Made by a program: the position numbers and the translations under genes. Under the pieces are notes generated by a model. It was not told where the DNA came from. It saw only the letters and a list, made by a program, of their open reading frames with translations, and did no database searches. From Acidobacteriota bacterium (GTDB lineage Bacteria; Acidobacteriota; Polarisedimenticolia; J045): 64,000 bases of DNA. Shown here piece by piece: positions 37,001-45,883 of the stretch. Numbering within the stretch: position 1 is the first letter of the stretch; every line of letters begins with the position of its first letter. Location: NCBI GenBank assembly GCA_030949985.1, contig JAUZRX010000058.1, forward strand, positions 20,486 to 84,485, in the 5' to 3' direction.

Positions 37001-38000
37001 GGGGGGGCAGCCCCTCAGGGAGCCGGTTCGTCTCGACGCGTTGGTCCGCGAAATCATGCCCCTGGCCCTGTCGGGGTCGAGGGTGCGGGGCGAGGTCGAG
37101 GTGGACCCCGCTCTGCCCCTGGTGGAAGTCAATCGGGGGCAGGTGGACCAGGTGCTGAGCAACCTGCTGATCAACGCCGTCCAGGCGACTTGTGCCGCCG
37201 ACGATGGTTCGGGGGCCCCCGCCGTGATCGTGCGCCTGCGCCACACGGTGGACGAACCCCTTTCGCCGGGGCCGGGCCCATGGGTCTTGCTCGAGGTCGA
37301 GGACCGGGGCGTGGGCATCCGGCGCGAAGATCTGCCGCGGATTTTCGATCCCTACTGTTCCACCAAGCCGGGGGGCCATGGCCTGGGTCTGGCTGTGGCC
37401 CATTCCATCGTGCGGCGGCATGGGGGCTACCTCCAGGTGGACAGCGTGCTCGGCCGGGGCAGTGTGTTCCGGGTGTGGCTTCCCGCATCCCAGGCGGTCG
37501 GTCGATCCGCTGAGCCCGATGCCTCCCTCCCGGCCACCGATCGCCTGCGGATCCTGGTGATGGACGACGAAGCGGCGATTCGCCGTATCCTGGCCCAGAT
37601 GCTCGAGCGTCTCGGTCACCAGGTCGAGACCGTGCCCGACGGGGCGGCCCTGGTCGAGACCTACCAGCGGACATGGAGCGGTGCCGGCGCCTTCGACGTG
37701 GTGATCACGGATTTGACAGTCCCCTCGGGAATGGGTGGGCGAGAGGCGGCTGCCCGATTGCGGCGGTTCGACCCCGACGCGCGGATCGTCGTCGCCAGTG
37801 GTTTTTCCTCCGACCCGGTACTCGGCCACTTCGAGGAGTACGGCTTCGACGCCGCCCTCGAGAAGCCGTTCGATCTGGCCGGCCTGAAACGCATCCTGGG
37901 CCGTGTGCTCGAACGCCGTCCGCTCAGGCGGCGGGACGGGGGCGGCGATCCGACCGAAGGGGCGAGCGGCTCGAGTCCCGACGCGCCGTCGACGGGGTGA
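34068..38000 (+). CDS. hybrid two-component sensor: propeller-YYY-PAS-HK-REC
   Basis: About 1,310 residues. A signal peptide ends near AWAQHY. Two-component-regulator propeller repeats follow (~25-650; e.g. SVEDGLPSPIVYDLLQDPAGRIWFATRGG in outline), then a Y_Y_Y domain (~660-745) and one membrane helix (~752-773). Inside are a PAS domain (ITDGVLVVNTEGLIALAN), a kinase core with H927 in GGIAHDFNNLL, N-box LLINAVQAT and G-boxes DRGVGI/GHGLGLAV, and a C-terminal receiver with D1215 (VITDLTVP) and Lys in EKPF. It senses an extracytoplasmic ligand and phosphorylates its own receiver; no output domain is attached. I prefer GTG 34068, with GAGGG upstream, over TTG 34050. Confidence 0.92.
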   Translation: MSVLAFSSLARRSGGGVGPVRVWAVRLCLLALPGIGAGVQPAWAQHYQVRTYSVEDGLPSPIVYDLLQDPAGRIWFATRGGVASFDGTEWRAYGVAEGLASTAQGKLALDGRGGVWSAGGTLPWRVAFFDGERWHALPAAGSHARGGGRVVGLRVRHGVDGAQVLLALGNGLLLRWNGRRWERGGLGEGETRIHDVLFRRGRAFYATSNGLLQQAVFAGVEAARPVAGAPREVLLAVEADPAGGLWLVGQDWVGRLDEGRFEIKVRGLELGTREARAQVAAVADDRGGIYVADLHRLHYVSADGEVETFSESSGLTTGGASSLLIDREGLLWVGSLRGVSKLVSRRFANFNSSEGLLADEVTSILPLPGGEVLLGHMGGLTYWPSGRKVVLGRFGIDGRVLDLALADDGAVLAAANWFGLVRIAGEDFRRLELGKGDEAVVAVESAGDGWFWVATSRGLARWKRGRNLQRIELGGADLRVRALHRGPSGLWVMTTGKGLYLVRQGAPRRHWADPADSGGNSVFCVLDQGGGDALVGTAGGLYRTGAAELEAAPLAGRTIERPVYLLLEDTNSGLWIGTDSGCFRFHHGRLQRFGNNDGVIGGEANRTAGWADSGGRVWIGTDRGLSIYRPELDSTRRTPPLLDLLQAEAGGRSWSLPADRTIRLEQAARALVFRFRAVSFLDERKVRFRTWLEGFDPDWLPARSIPRQELIYTFLPPGSYRLHVQAIAADGTPSEERVSPLIVIRPPFWSRPLFIVGGIVFGALFLVGLVSLVQQRRYNLQMEREVQRRTEDLATSREALKREKERLAATLTAITDGVLVVNTEGLIALANPAAGHTLDCPAAELVGRPAPRWLVEGEASPVEFVGPDGKRRLVERSITPLRLGSGSGLSARVVAFRDVTERARTEQELIRTQKLESLGLLAGGIAHDFNNLLTVILGNLSVLRQEVGDARLAEGIADAERACRVARELTDQLLTFSKGGQPLREPVRLDALVREIMPLALSGSRVRGEVEVDPALPLVEVNRGQVDQVLSNLLINAVQATCAADDGSGAPAVIVRLRHTVDEPLSPGPGPWVLLEVEDRGVGIRREDLPRIFDPYCSTKPGGHGLGLAVAHSIVRRHGGYLQVDSVLGRGSVFRVWLPASQAVGRSAEPDASLPATDRLRILVMDDEAAIRRILAQMLERLGHQVETVPDGAALVETYQRTWSGAGAFDVVITDLTVPSGMGGREAAARLRRFDPDARIVVASGFSSDPVLGHFEEYGFDAALEKPFDLAGLKRILGRVLERRPLRRRDGGGDPTEGASGSSPDAPSTG

Positions 38001-38292
38001 CCGTGTCGGGCGGGGCCGGTTTCCTGCCGCCCCGGTTCTGTGGGCGGACGACGTCTTTACGGATCCGGGGGGGCGGGTAAAGCGCCGGGCGCTGCGCTCC
38101 GTTCTCCGGGGGGGGTTCTTGGAAACGGGCCGTGAGGGGCGATCTCGATGATGCGGCCCGATCTCCGTTCGGCGGGCGGCCGGGTGGAGCGGGATCGTCC
38201 CGCTCCGAGGGAAGACTGGGATTCCCGTCCGGCTTTGGGTATCCTTCCGGTTCCCGTCTTGCGCGGAGAGGATCCGCGGGAAGGGTATCGAC

Positions 38293-39705
38293 ATGGTGGA
38301 CGACAGCCCTCAGGGCGAGCAGCAGCATCCGGCAGACGCCGAGCCGAACTCTCCGCCGCCCCCCGGGCCGCTGGACGAGGGAGCGTCGGCGCGGCCGACT
38401 TCCGAGGTGGCGGACACTCCGTCCGCCCGGGCCGAGGGCTCCCTGTCTCCCTGGTGCCGGATCGACGACGAGGGGCGGATCCACCAGCAGGGCAGTGAAG
38501 TGCTCGACAATCGGGTGGTGGGCCGGCTCGAGGGACGAGCGCCCCACGTGGCCCTGGCGTTCTTCGAAGAGCGCTTCAAGCTCCTCGAGCGCAACGTGGA
38601 AGAGCTCGAAGAACAGTTTCGGGCGGCGGAGAACAAGGGCAAGTTCTCCGAGCGCACCGAGCGCCTGATCGCCCGGGTTCGCACCGCCGATGCGATCGGC
38701 GATTTCGACGGGCTGATGCGCCGCCTGACCAATCTCCGGGGTGCCGTGCGCGCCTACCAGGACGCCATGCGGGAGCGCAAGGCCAGCCTCTGCGAGCAGG
38801 CGGAGGCGCTTGCGGACTCCACCGCCTGGGCGGCGACGACGGACAAACTGCGCGCGCTGCAGGCGGAGTGGAAGACGCTGGGTTCTTCGACCCGTGCCGA
38901 TGACGAGGCCTTGTGGGCCCGCTTCCGGGGCGCGATGGATGTCTTCTTCGCCCGTCGTGACGAAGATCGCGCCCGGCGCCAGCAGGAGCGGGAAAGCGCC
39001 CGGCGGCTGAAGGAAGAACTCTGCGCCCGGGCCGAGGCCCTGGCGGAGTCGAGCGACTGGGAAGCGACGGCCAGGCTGCAGGAAGAGCTGATGGAAGGCT
39101 GGAAGAAGGCCGGTTGGGCCGGCAAGGGGCCGGACGAGGCCCTCTGGGAGCGCTTCCGCACGGCCCGCGCTGCATTTTTCGATCGTCGCCGGGCGCACCG
39201 CAGCCAGCGGAAGGAAGAGCTGGAAAGCAACTACCGGCGGAAGGACGAACTGTGCAAGGCCGCCGAGGCCCTGGTGGACAGCGACGACCTGCCGGCGGCC
39301 TGCGAAGAGGCCAAGCAACTCCAGGCCCGCTGGAAAGCCATCGGGCCCGTGCCCCGCGCGGTTTCGGAGACCCAGTGGAAGCGCTTCCGCGCTGCCTGCG
39401 ACCAGCTCTTCCGGCGGGCTCAGGGACAACGGGGTCGAGGCGGGGGGCGTCCGCGTCAGCGGGACGAGCGGCGCACACCCCCCGGGGGCAGCCGCAAGCG
39501 GGAGCAGGCCGAGCAGATTCGCGAGGCCATCGCGCGGGATCGCGGAAACCTTGCCCGCTGGAAGAGCGCCATCGAGGGTTTCGCCGGGGCTTCCGCTTCC
39601 CTGCGCGGGGGGCTCGAGGAAAAGATCCGCGAGGTGGAATCCCAGTTGGCCCGGCAGGAGGAGCAGCTCGCCGCCCTCGAGGAAGAAATCCGCAACGAAC
39701 GCTAG
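38293..39705 (+). CDS. DUF349 repeat coiled-coil protein
   Basis: 470 residues, cytosolic, with a Pro/Ser-rich N-terminus. At least three DUF349 repeats (~165-390) carry the pattern LQAEWKTLG...LWARFRGAMDVFF, GWKKAGWAGKGPDEALWERF, and LQARWKAIGP...WKRFRAACDQLF. The C-terminal ~60 residues are a coiled coil rich in Glu, Arg and Gln. The function of DUF349 proteins is not firmly known. AAGGGT lies about 8 bases before the ATG. The 292 bases upstream hold no gene I can support. Confidence 0.87.
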   Translation: MVDDSPQGEQQHPADAEPNSPPPPGPLDEGASARPTSEVADTPSARAEGSLSPWCRIDDEGRIHQQGSEVLDNRVVGRLEGRAPHVALAFFEERFKLLERNVEELEEQFRAAENKGKFSERTERLIARVRTADAIGDFDGLMRRLTNLRGAVRAYQDAMRERKASLCEQAEALADSTAWAATTDKLRALQAEWKTLGSSTRADDEALWARFRGAMDVFFARRDEDRARRQQERESARRLKEELCARAEALAESSDWEATARLQEELMEGWKKAGWAGKGPDEALWERFRTARAAFFDRRRAHRSQRKEELESNYRRKDELCKAAEALVDSDDLPAACEEAKQLQARWKAIGPVPRAVSETQWKRFRAACDQLFRRAQGQRGRGGGRPRQRDERRTPPGGSRKREQAEQIREAIARDRGNLARWKSAIEGFAGASASLRGGLEEKIREVESQLARQEEQLAALEEEIRNER

Positions 39706-39714
39706 GCGGCCGTT

Positions 39715-40473
39715 TCAGGGGGCGGGATCCGGGGCGGAGTCGGCAGGTCCGGCGAGGGGGTAGGTCAGGTCCTCGTCCAGTTGCCAGCGTCCGCGACGGG
39801 TCGGTTGCTCGACCAGGCGGGCCAGCACCTTCAGGTAGCGGCTGCGAGGCCAGGGACGGGCGCCGTAGCGCCTGACATGGTCGGTCGGCACCTGGGCATC
39901 GAGCAGACCGAAACCCCAACGGCGGATTTGCAGGACCAGGGCGATGAAGGCGGCGCGGGAAGCGCCGTCCGCCCGGTGGAACATGGACTCGCCGATGAAC
40001 GCGCCTCCCAGGCTCACCCCGTAGATTCCGCCCACCAGTGCCTCGCCGCGCCAGGCCTCGGCGCTGTGGACGAAGCCCAACTCATGCAGGCGGACGTAGG
40101 CCTCGATCATCTCGGCCGTGATCCAGGTCCCCGTCTCCCGGCCGCGGGGGACCGTCGCGCAGGCCTCGATGACCCTGGGGCAGGCCGTATCGAGGGTGAC
40201 GCGATAGGGTCGTTGCCGCAGGCGCCGACGCAGGCGGCGGGCGACGTGGAGCCGATCGGGCACCAGCACCATGCGGGGGTCCGGCGAAAACCACAGCAGA
40301 GGGTAGCCCTCGTGGGGCCAGGGGAAGATTCCCGCGGCGTAAGCGGTCAACAGGCGCCGGGGGGAGAGGTCGCCGCCCACGGCGAGCAGACCCCCGGGTT
40401 CGGCGAAGTGCGGGGGCGGAAAAGTGGGGGCGTTGTCGAGTTCGAATACCGGCACGGTGGACTCCGGAATCAC
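39715..40473 (-). CDS. aat: leucyl/phenylalanyl-tRNA--protein transferase
   Basis: Attaches Leu or Phe from aminoacyl-tRNA to N-terminal Arg/Lys of proteins, marking them for ClpS/ClpAP (N-degron pathway); cytosolic, 252 residues. Family blocks: FPPPHFAEPGGLLAVGGDLS, LLTAYAAGIFPWP, LLWFSPDPRMVL, GTWITAEMIEAY, LGFVHSAEAW, GGIYGVSLGGAFIGESMF, LLDAQVPTDHVRRYGA. Start GTG at 40473. It converges on the DUF349 gene with a 9-base gap. Confidence 0.95.
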   Translation of the reverse strand: MIPESTVPVFELDNAPTFPPPHFAEPGGLLAVGGDLSPRRLLTAYAAGIFPWPHEGYPLLWFSPDPRMVLVPDRLHVARRLRRRLRQRPYRVTLDTACPRVIEACATVPRGRETGTWITAEMIEAYVRLHELGFVHSAEAWRGEALVGGIYGVSLGGAFIGESMFHRADGASRAAFIALVLQIRRWGFGLLDAQVPTDHVRRYGARPWPRSRYLKVLARLVEQPTRRGRWQLDEDLTYPLAGPADSAPDPAP

Positions 40474-40508
40474 TGTACCTCATCGGGCGGGGCGGCTATC
40501 CTCCTGAC

Positions 40509-41399
40509 ATGACCGCCGGATGGCCCATTGCCTATGTCGAGCCCGTGTTCAGGCCGCCCTCTGAAGCGGAGTCTTTGATCCTCCAGCTCACCGTGGGCTG
40601 TTCGTGGAATCGCTGCACATTCTGCGCGATGTACCGCGGGAAGCGATACCGGGTGCGTTCAGTCCGGGAAGTCGTCGAAGAGATCCGCGCGGCCGCGCGC
40701 CGGACCGCGCCGCGCAAGGTTTTCCTGGCTGACGGCGATGCCCTGGCCGCGCCGCCGAATCGGCTCGAGGAGATCCTGGAGACGATCCGGGCCGAGCTGC
40801 CGTCGGTCGGTCGGGTGGGCATCTACGGCGATTCCCGGGCGATCCTGCGCTGCGGTGCGGAGGGGCTTCGTCGCCTCGCGGAGCGGGGGCTGGGTATCGT
40901 CTACTTCGGTGCCGAGAGCGGCGACGACGCGACCCTCAGGGCGATCCGCAAGGGTGCCACCGCGGCCCGACAGCTCGAGGCCTCGAAACTCGTGCTCGAG
41001 GCCGGGATCAAGTTGTCGGTGATGGTTCTCGTCGGCCTGGGAGGCAAGGCCGGTTCCCGGCGCCACGCGGAAGCCACCGGGCGTTTCCTGGTGGCCGCTT
41101 CGCCGACCTATGCCGCGGCGCTGACGCTCACGCCGGTGCCGTCGAGTCCGCTCTACGAGGCCTGGAAGGCCGGCGAGTTCGAGCTGCCCGACCGCTGGGG
41201 CATGCTCGAGGAAGTACGCGTGCTGCTGACCTCCATGGAGGGCTACCGGGGGTTGTTTCACGCCAATCACGCGTCCAACTATCTCCCTTTGCGCCTGCGG
41301 CTGCCCCGGGATCGCCAGCCGGCGCTGGCGCTGCTGGACCGGGTTCTCGAGCGTCGCGATCCGAGCCTGCTGGTTCCCGACTCCGCCCGGGGACTGTAG
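40509..41399 (+). CDS. radical SAM protein (Elp3/MiaB-like fold)
   Basis: 296 residues. The [4Fe-4S] motif is GCSWNRCTFCAMY (Cx4Cx2C rather than the commonest Cx3Cx2C), near residues 31-39. Downstream are the SAM-binding blocks VFLADGDALAAP, GIYGDSRAIL, FGAESGDDATLRAIRKG and SVMVLVGLGG. The group is widespread but its reaction is not known to me. No Shine-Dalgarno sequence precedes the ATG. TATCCT at 40497-40502 would place transcription start on or next to the ATG, so a leaderless mRNA is possible. Confidence 0.88.
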   Translation: MTAGWPIAYVEPVFRPPSEAESLILQLTVGCSWNRCTFCAMYRGKRYRVRSVREVVEEIRAAARRTAPRKVFLADGDALAAPPNRLEEILETIRAELPSVGRVGIYGDSRAILRCGAEGLRRLAERGLGIVYFGAESGDDATLRAIRKGATAARQLEASKLVLEAGIKLSVMVLVGLGGKAGSRRHAEATGRFLVAASPTYAAALTLTPVPSSPLYEAWKAGEFELPDRWGMLEEVRVLLTSMEGYRGLFHANHASNYLPLRLRLPRDRQPALALLDRVLERRDPSLLVPDSARGL

Positions 41400-41501
41400 T
41401 CACGACGGGGCCGGCAATGCGGTGAGCGAGGCGAGGCTGCCATGGACGCCGGCGGCGTGCGGGCGTTCGCCCCGCTCACCGAGGGGGGTCGACGGGATCG
41501 A

Positions 41502-42125
41502 TCAGCGGCGTGGCCGGCGAGGGGAAGGGGCGATCAGCGCCGTGGCGCGGAAGGCGGGCAGGAGGCGTGCGAGCCGGGCGGCGGAGTCGATGGCCTCGAG
41601 ACGTCGCGTCTGCTCACCGTCGAGGAGGCGGCGGAAGTCCTCCTGGTACCGCCGCCGGGCGGCAGCGATCGCCGTCTTCTTCTCACGGGCTTCCAGCAGC
41701 AGGTTGCCGAGGGTCGCGGCGTCGGGCTCGGAGGCGTCGAGCGCCGCGCGGAGCGCCGCGCGTGCCCTGTGCACTTCTTCCCGGAGAGGGGCGGTCTGCC
41801 GGCGCAACTGGGCCAGCAGTTCCTTCCACTCCGCTCGTTGAGCCTGGTCGAGGTCGAGAAAGCGGGCCACGGTGCGGAAGGCCTCGATCCGGTGCCGGGG
41901 AGCGCCATCGGCACCGTTCCTTCCGGCTCGCGCCGGATCCGGGTCGATCTCGGCCGCCGGGGGAAGGTGGGGCGCGCCGGTGCCGGCAGACAGGCGACCG
42001 ATTCCCGTCGTGGGGCGGTCCGGGGCCGGGGCGGCGCTCCGCTCCGCGGCCATCGCCGGCGCGAGGAGGAGCAGGGTCAGCAGCAGGGGGATGGGTTTTT
42101 CGCGGAAAACGCGCGGCATGCTCAT
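41502..42125 (-). CDS. Spy/CpxP-like periplasmic helical protein
   Basis: About 207 residues. The ATG at 42125 (or 42119) gives a signal peptide MSMPRVFREKPIPLLLTLLL; AGGAG lies upstream. The mature part is highly helical and basic, with two LTxxQ-like sites (FLDLDQAQRAEWKELL and LLDGEQTRRLEAI), as in Spy/CpxP/ZraP-type periplasmic chaperones or sensors. Assignment to that family rests on these motifs only. It converges on the radical SAM gene; the 102-base gap holds an 8-bp inverted repeat, GGTGAGCG/CGCTCACC (41421-41480). Confidence 0.65.
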   Translation of the reverse strand: MSMPRVFREKPIPLLLTLLLLAPAMAAERSAAPAPDRPTTGIGRLSAGTGAPHLPPAAEIDPDPARAGRNGADGAPRHRIEAFRTVARFLDLDQAQRAEWKELLAQLRRQTAPLREEVHRARAALRAALDASEPDAATLGNLLLEAREKKTAIAAARRRYQEDFRRLLDGEQTRRLEAIDSAARLARLLPAFRATALIAPSPRRPRR

Positions 42126-42320
42126 GGTCAGGGCTCCTGGCCCGCTCCGGGAGCGGGCGGTGTCGGGTGTCCCCGAAGGCGTCGAAACGCCCTCTCCACG
42201 TGACATGACGCGGGCCGCGCCGTGGGGTTGACCGCGGGCGGCGATTTCTCGCTCCGGCTCGAGGCTTTTGGGGGTATTTTCTGGACGGGGGCCATGCCGG
42301 GGGAGGAGAGGAGGTCACTG

Positions 42321-45300
42321 ATGCTCCGCTTCCGCCTGTTGTCGGTTTGCCGGGGCCTGAGCCTGCTTGTGCTGGGGCTGTCGCTGCCTGCCGCGGCGGC
42401 CTACACGCCGGGCGGTGGCACGGTCTACAGCGACGATTTCGAAGGCGAGCTGGATCCCGACTGGGAACAGGCCAATGGCCTGTTCGGGGCGCCTTCGCCG
42501 TGGGCCCAGGTGCTGGACTCCGGTGACACCTCGTTCAACGCCGACGGGCGGGGTCCCCTGCCCAACTCCAGTACCCGCCACTGGGCCCGACGGCCGGTGC
42601 ATCCCGTCCCGGCGACGACCTTTTCCGTGGCCTTCGAATACCGTTCGGAGCTGGGTCCGGGCTATGACTTCGCCCTCGACCTCTTCCAGCGGGCTCCCGC
42701 CCTGCGGCAGTACCGCCTGGCGATCGACGGGCAGGGAGGCCTGACCCTGCTGCGCAGCGAGGGCGGAGGCCTGGCGGCGTTGGCCTCCGCGGTCGGCGTG
42801 ATTCCCGCGGGGGGGCGGCGCTGGATCCGCCTGGCCATCGAGGCCGGTGACGGTCATCGCTGGCTCCGCTGCCGGGTCTGGAGCGGCGGCGCGGAGGCCG
42901 AGCCGGGAGGTTGGACCCTGGAGGCCTTCGACGACCTGGACGTGATCGAACGGGTCCACCGCCTCGATCTGACCGCCGACGGCCCGGTGGGAGTCGAGAC
43001 ATGGATCGACGACCTGGATCTCTTCGGTGACGCATCGATCGGGGTGGATTCCTCGGTCCGCACGATCTACCTGGTCGAGCTTTCCCACCTGGACATCGGT
43101 TTCACCCAACCCGTGGACGATATCGAGACTTTTGCCAAGACCCACCTGGACCAGGTGCTCGACAACCTGGACGCGGATCCGGACTACCACTGGACCATCG
43201 AGAACGGCTGGTGGCTCGACCGCTGGTGGGAGCGTTCCACCGATGCGGAGCGGGAGCGCATGAAGGGTCATCTCCAGGGGGGGCGGCTGGTCCTGGCAGC
43301 GGGCTACGCCAACCTGCACACCACCAAGGTGTCGCGGGAGGAACTGACCCGCTCGCTCTATTACTCGTCGACCATGGCCCGCGATCTGGGCATCGAGGCC
43401 CGGACCTGGTTCCAGGACGATGTTCCCGGGGCGAGCTTCGCCCTGCCGGAGCTGCTGGCCCGCGGCGGCGTCGACTACTACGTGGGCGGGATGAACACCG
43501 GCTTCGGCGGCAGGCTGAGCGAGCCGGACCACGGTGACCGCCCCTTCTGGTGGGTCGGACCCGACGGCAGTCGGGTGTTGACCTGGATCACCTTCGACAG
43601 CTATGCCGAGGGACTGAACTGGGGCTTTTCCTTCTTCGACAACCTGCCGGATCTCTACGAGAAGATGGGCGAGAAGCTGCCCGAGCAGGAGGAGGCGGGC
43701 TATCCGTGGCCCGAGATGATGCTGCTGCGGGGTTTCGACAATCACTACCAGGGCTTCAAGACCCGCGACCTGGCCGAGGAGTGGAATGCCACCTACGACA
43801 ACCCCAAGTTCGTTCTCTCCACGGCGGAGGAGTTCCTCGACTTCATGCTCGATACGCGCGGTCCCGATGCCTTTCCTTCCTACTCGGGGGATTTTGGTGC
43901 GGCCTGGTCGGGCTCCAATGCTGGCGCGCAGCATATCCAGGAGTGGACCCGTCAGGCCCACCGGGACGCCGCCGCCGGGGAGATGCTGGTGGCCTCGGCC
44001 CGCGCCGTCGATGGCGGCAGCGCAGAGAGTGCCCTGCGGCGACATGCCTACCGGAAGATGCTCGAGTCCGACGAACACTCGGGTGCCGGGGGCTGGCCGG
44101 GCTACTTCACTCCCGAGGAGTTCGACCGTAACGCCCGCCAGCATCTCGACTTCGCCCGCGAGGCGCGGGACGACGCGGCCGCGCTGGTGGACGCCGGTCT
44201 GGCGCGCCTGGTGGCCGACCTGCCGGTCGCCGGCGACGCGGTGGTGGCGGTCAACACCCTGGGCTTCGAGCGGGATGGCTGGGTCCGGCAAGCCCTGCCG
44301 GCGGCGATCTACGACACTGATTTCCGGGTCGTCGAGCGGGGAAGCGGACGGGAGGTGGTCTACCAGCGCTTCGACGACGTGAGGGAAATCCTCTTTCGGG
44401 CCGAGGCGGTACCTGCCGCCGGTTACAGGGTCTACGACCTGCTCGGCGGCGCGCCCACGGCCCAGCCCCAGGGTGTGCTGGCGGTGGATTCCGGCTCGCT
44501 CGAGAACGACTTCTATCGCGTCGAGATCAGCAGCACCGATGGATCGGTGACCAGCTTCTACGACAAGGTGCGAGGCCTGGAGTTGGTCGACGGAGCCGCG
44601 GCCTATCGTTTCAACGAGCTGGCCCACAACACCCACCAGGACACCACCGCGGGCAACCCGCCGGTCGCCCAGGCGCCCAGCGCCGCCACGGTCACCGTCG
44701 AGGAGAACGGGCCGCTGCGGGTGGCCCTGCGGGTGCAGCGGGAGGGGACGCCTCATGTGGAGAGCGTCTATCGCCTCTACCGGGGCGAAGACCGCTTCGA
44801 GATCGAAAACGGGCTCGACCGGGACAGGATGGCCTACGTGCCCAACGACCAGCACTCCTGGAAGTACATGGTCACCTTGCCCTTCGATATCCACGACTTT
44901 TCCATTCGGTCGGAGACCGCCACCCGCTTCCTCGATCCACTGAGCGATGGTTTTGCCCGGGATGGCCTGTTCGACTGGCACAACGTGGAACATACCCTGG
45001 CCTTCTGGGACGATGCCCGGGGCATTCTGACGGCTTCCGACAGCATCAGCGCCTTCCACTTCGAGAACCTCAGCGGCCTGACCTCGCCGACTTACTCCAC
45101 CGGCGACGCCCTGCTGCTGCCACGGATGAAGGACAAGGCCGACGAGTACGAATTCGATGACGGCACGATCGGGCCTGTGGAACAGGAGCCGGATACCTCG
45201 CCCCTCTATCCCTACGTACACCATTTCCGCTCCACGGATCCTCTCTTCGACCCGCCGGTAGCGGCAGCTTTCGGCATGGCGGCGCTGACACCGCTGCGCT

Positions 45301-45824
45301 CGCGCCTGCTCAGCCACCAGGCAGGGAATATGCCCCGGGATCTGTCTTCCTTTTTCGAGGTCGACGCGCCGGGGGTGCTGCTGGCTACCATCAAGCCCGC
45401 CGAAGACGGCCGGGGCACCGTGCTGCGTGTGGTGGAGTTGACGGGCGCGCCCGCGGTGGTCGGCATCGGCTCCCGCGTGCTGACCCTCGTGGCCGCCGAG
45501 CGACTCGAGCAGGACGAGGAGGGCGGCGTCCCTCTCGCCGTCACCGGCGGCCGGGTGGAGATCACCCTCGATCCCTACGAGACGGCCACGGTACGGGTCG
45601 AAACCTCGACTTCCTGGTCGCCCATCGAGCTGAGCGTCACCAAGGACGAGGCGGCCGGGGTGGTGATGCTGCGCTGGACCGGGGGCGTGAGCCCCTACAC
45701 CCTGGAGCGTTCGACGACGGCCCAGTTCAGTGATCCCCTGCGGCTGGTGGACGAGGAGGACGTTCTGGCCTACGACGATCCGGTGCTCGATGACGGCGGG
45801 GTCTACTTCTACCTCGTGCGCTGA
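42321..45824 (+). CDS. secreted GH38-like alpha-mannosidase (DUF5054-type)
   Basis: About 1,167 residues. A signal peptide ends near LSLPAAAA, followed by a ~200-residue LamG-like sandwich. The glycosidase N-domain has H256-x-D258 in VELSHLDIGFTQP and a D366-D367 pair in WFQDDVPGASFALPELL; one is the expected nucleophile/metal ligand of GH38. A middle helical domain has ESDEHSGAGGWPGYF, and the long beta-sandwich tail is typical of GH38 (FEIENGLDRDRM, WKYMVTLPFDI). I chose ATG 42321 for its AGGAGG ribosome site. Probably removes mannose-like sugars outside the cytosol; exact specificity unknown. Confidence 0.87.
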   Translation: MLRFRLLSVCRGLSLLVLGLSLPAAAAYTPGGGTVYSDDFEGELDPDWEQANGLFGAPSPWAQVLDSGDTSFNADGRGPLPNSSTRHWARRPVHPVPATTFSVAFEYRSELGPGYDFALDLFQRAPALRQYRLAIDGQGGLTLLRSEGGGLAALASAVGVIPAGGRRWIRLAIEAGDGHRWLRCRVWSGGAEAEPGGWTLEAFDDLDVIERVHRLDLTADGPVGVETWIDDLDLFGDASIGVDSSVRTIYLVELSHLDIGFTQPVDDIETFAKTHLDQVLDNLDADPDYHWTIENGWWLDRWWERSTDAERERMKGHLQGGRLVLAAGYANLHTTKVSREELTRSLYYSSTMARDLGIEARTWFQDDVPGASFALPELLARGGVDYYVGGMNTGFGGRLSEPDHGDRPFWWVGPDGSRVLTWITFDSYAEGLNWGFSFFDNLPDLYEKMGEKLPEQEEAGYPWPEMMLLRGFDNHYQGFKTRDLAEEWNATYDNPKFVLSTAEEFLDFMLDTRGPDAFPSYSGDFGAAWSGSNAGAQHIQEWTRQAHRDAAAGEMLVASARAVDGGSAESALRRHAYRKMLESDEHSGAGGWPGYFTPEEFDRNARQHLDFAREARDDAAALVDAGLARLVADLPVAGDAVVAVNTLGFERDGWVRQALPAAIYDTDFRVVERGSGREVVYQRFDDVREILFRAEAVPAAGYRVYDLLGGAPTAQPQGVLAVDSGSLENDFYRVEISSTDGSVTSFYDKVRGLELVDGAAAYRFNELAHNTHQDTTAGNPPVAQAPSAATVTVEENGPLRVALRVQREGTPHVESVYRLYRGEDRFEIENGLDRDRMAYVPNDQHSWKYMVTLPFDIHDFSIRSETATRFLDPLSDGFARDGLFDWHNVEHTLAFWDDARGILTASDSISAFHFENLSGLTSPTYSTGDALLLPRMKDKADEYEFDDGTIGPVEQEPDTSPLYPYVHHFRSTDPLFDPPVAAAFGMAALTPLRSRLLSHQAGNMPRDLSSFFEVDAPGVLLATIKPAEDGRGTVLRVVELTGAPAVVGIGSRVLTLVAAERLEQDEEGGVPLAVTGGRVEITLDPYETATVRVETSTSWSPIELSVTKDEAAGVVMLRWTGGVSPYTLERSTTAQFSDPLRLVDEEDVLAYDDPVLDDGGVYFYLVR

Positions 45825-45883
45825 TTCGGGCCGCTGCGTCCCGCATCGCAACACGGGGGACAGCGCGATGTCTGCTGTGTGCC

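Noticed and set aside
41421..41480. Inverted repeat GGTGAGCG/CGCTCACC between convergent genes as a terminator
   Set aside because: The arms are 44 bases apart and no T-run follows on either strand, so it is too weak to list as a feature.
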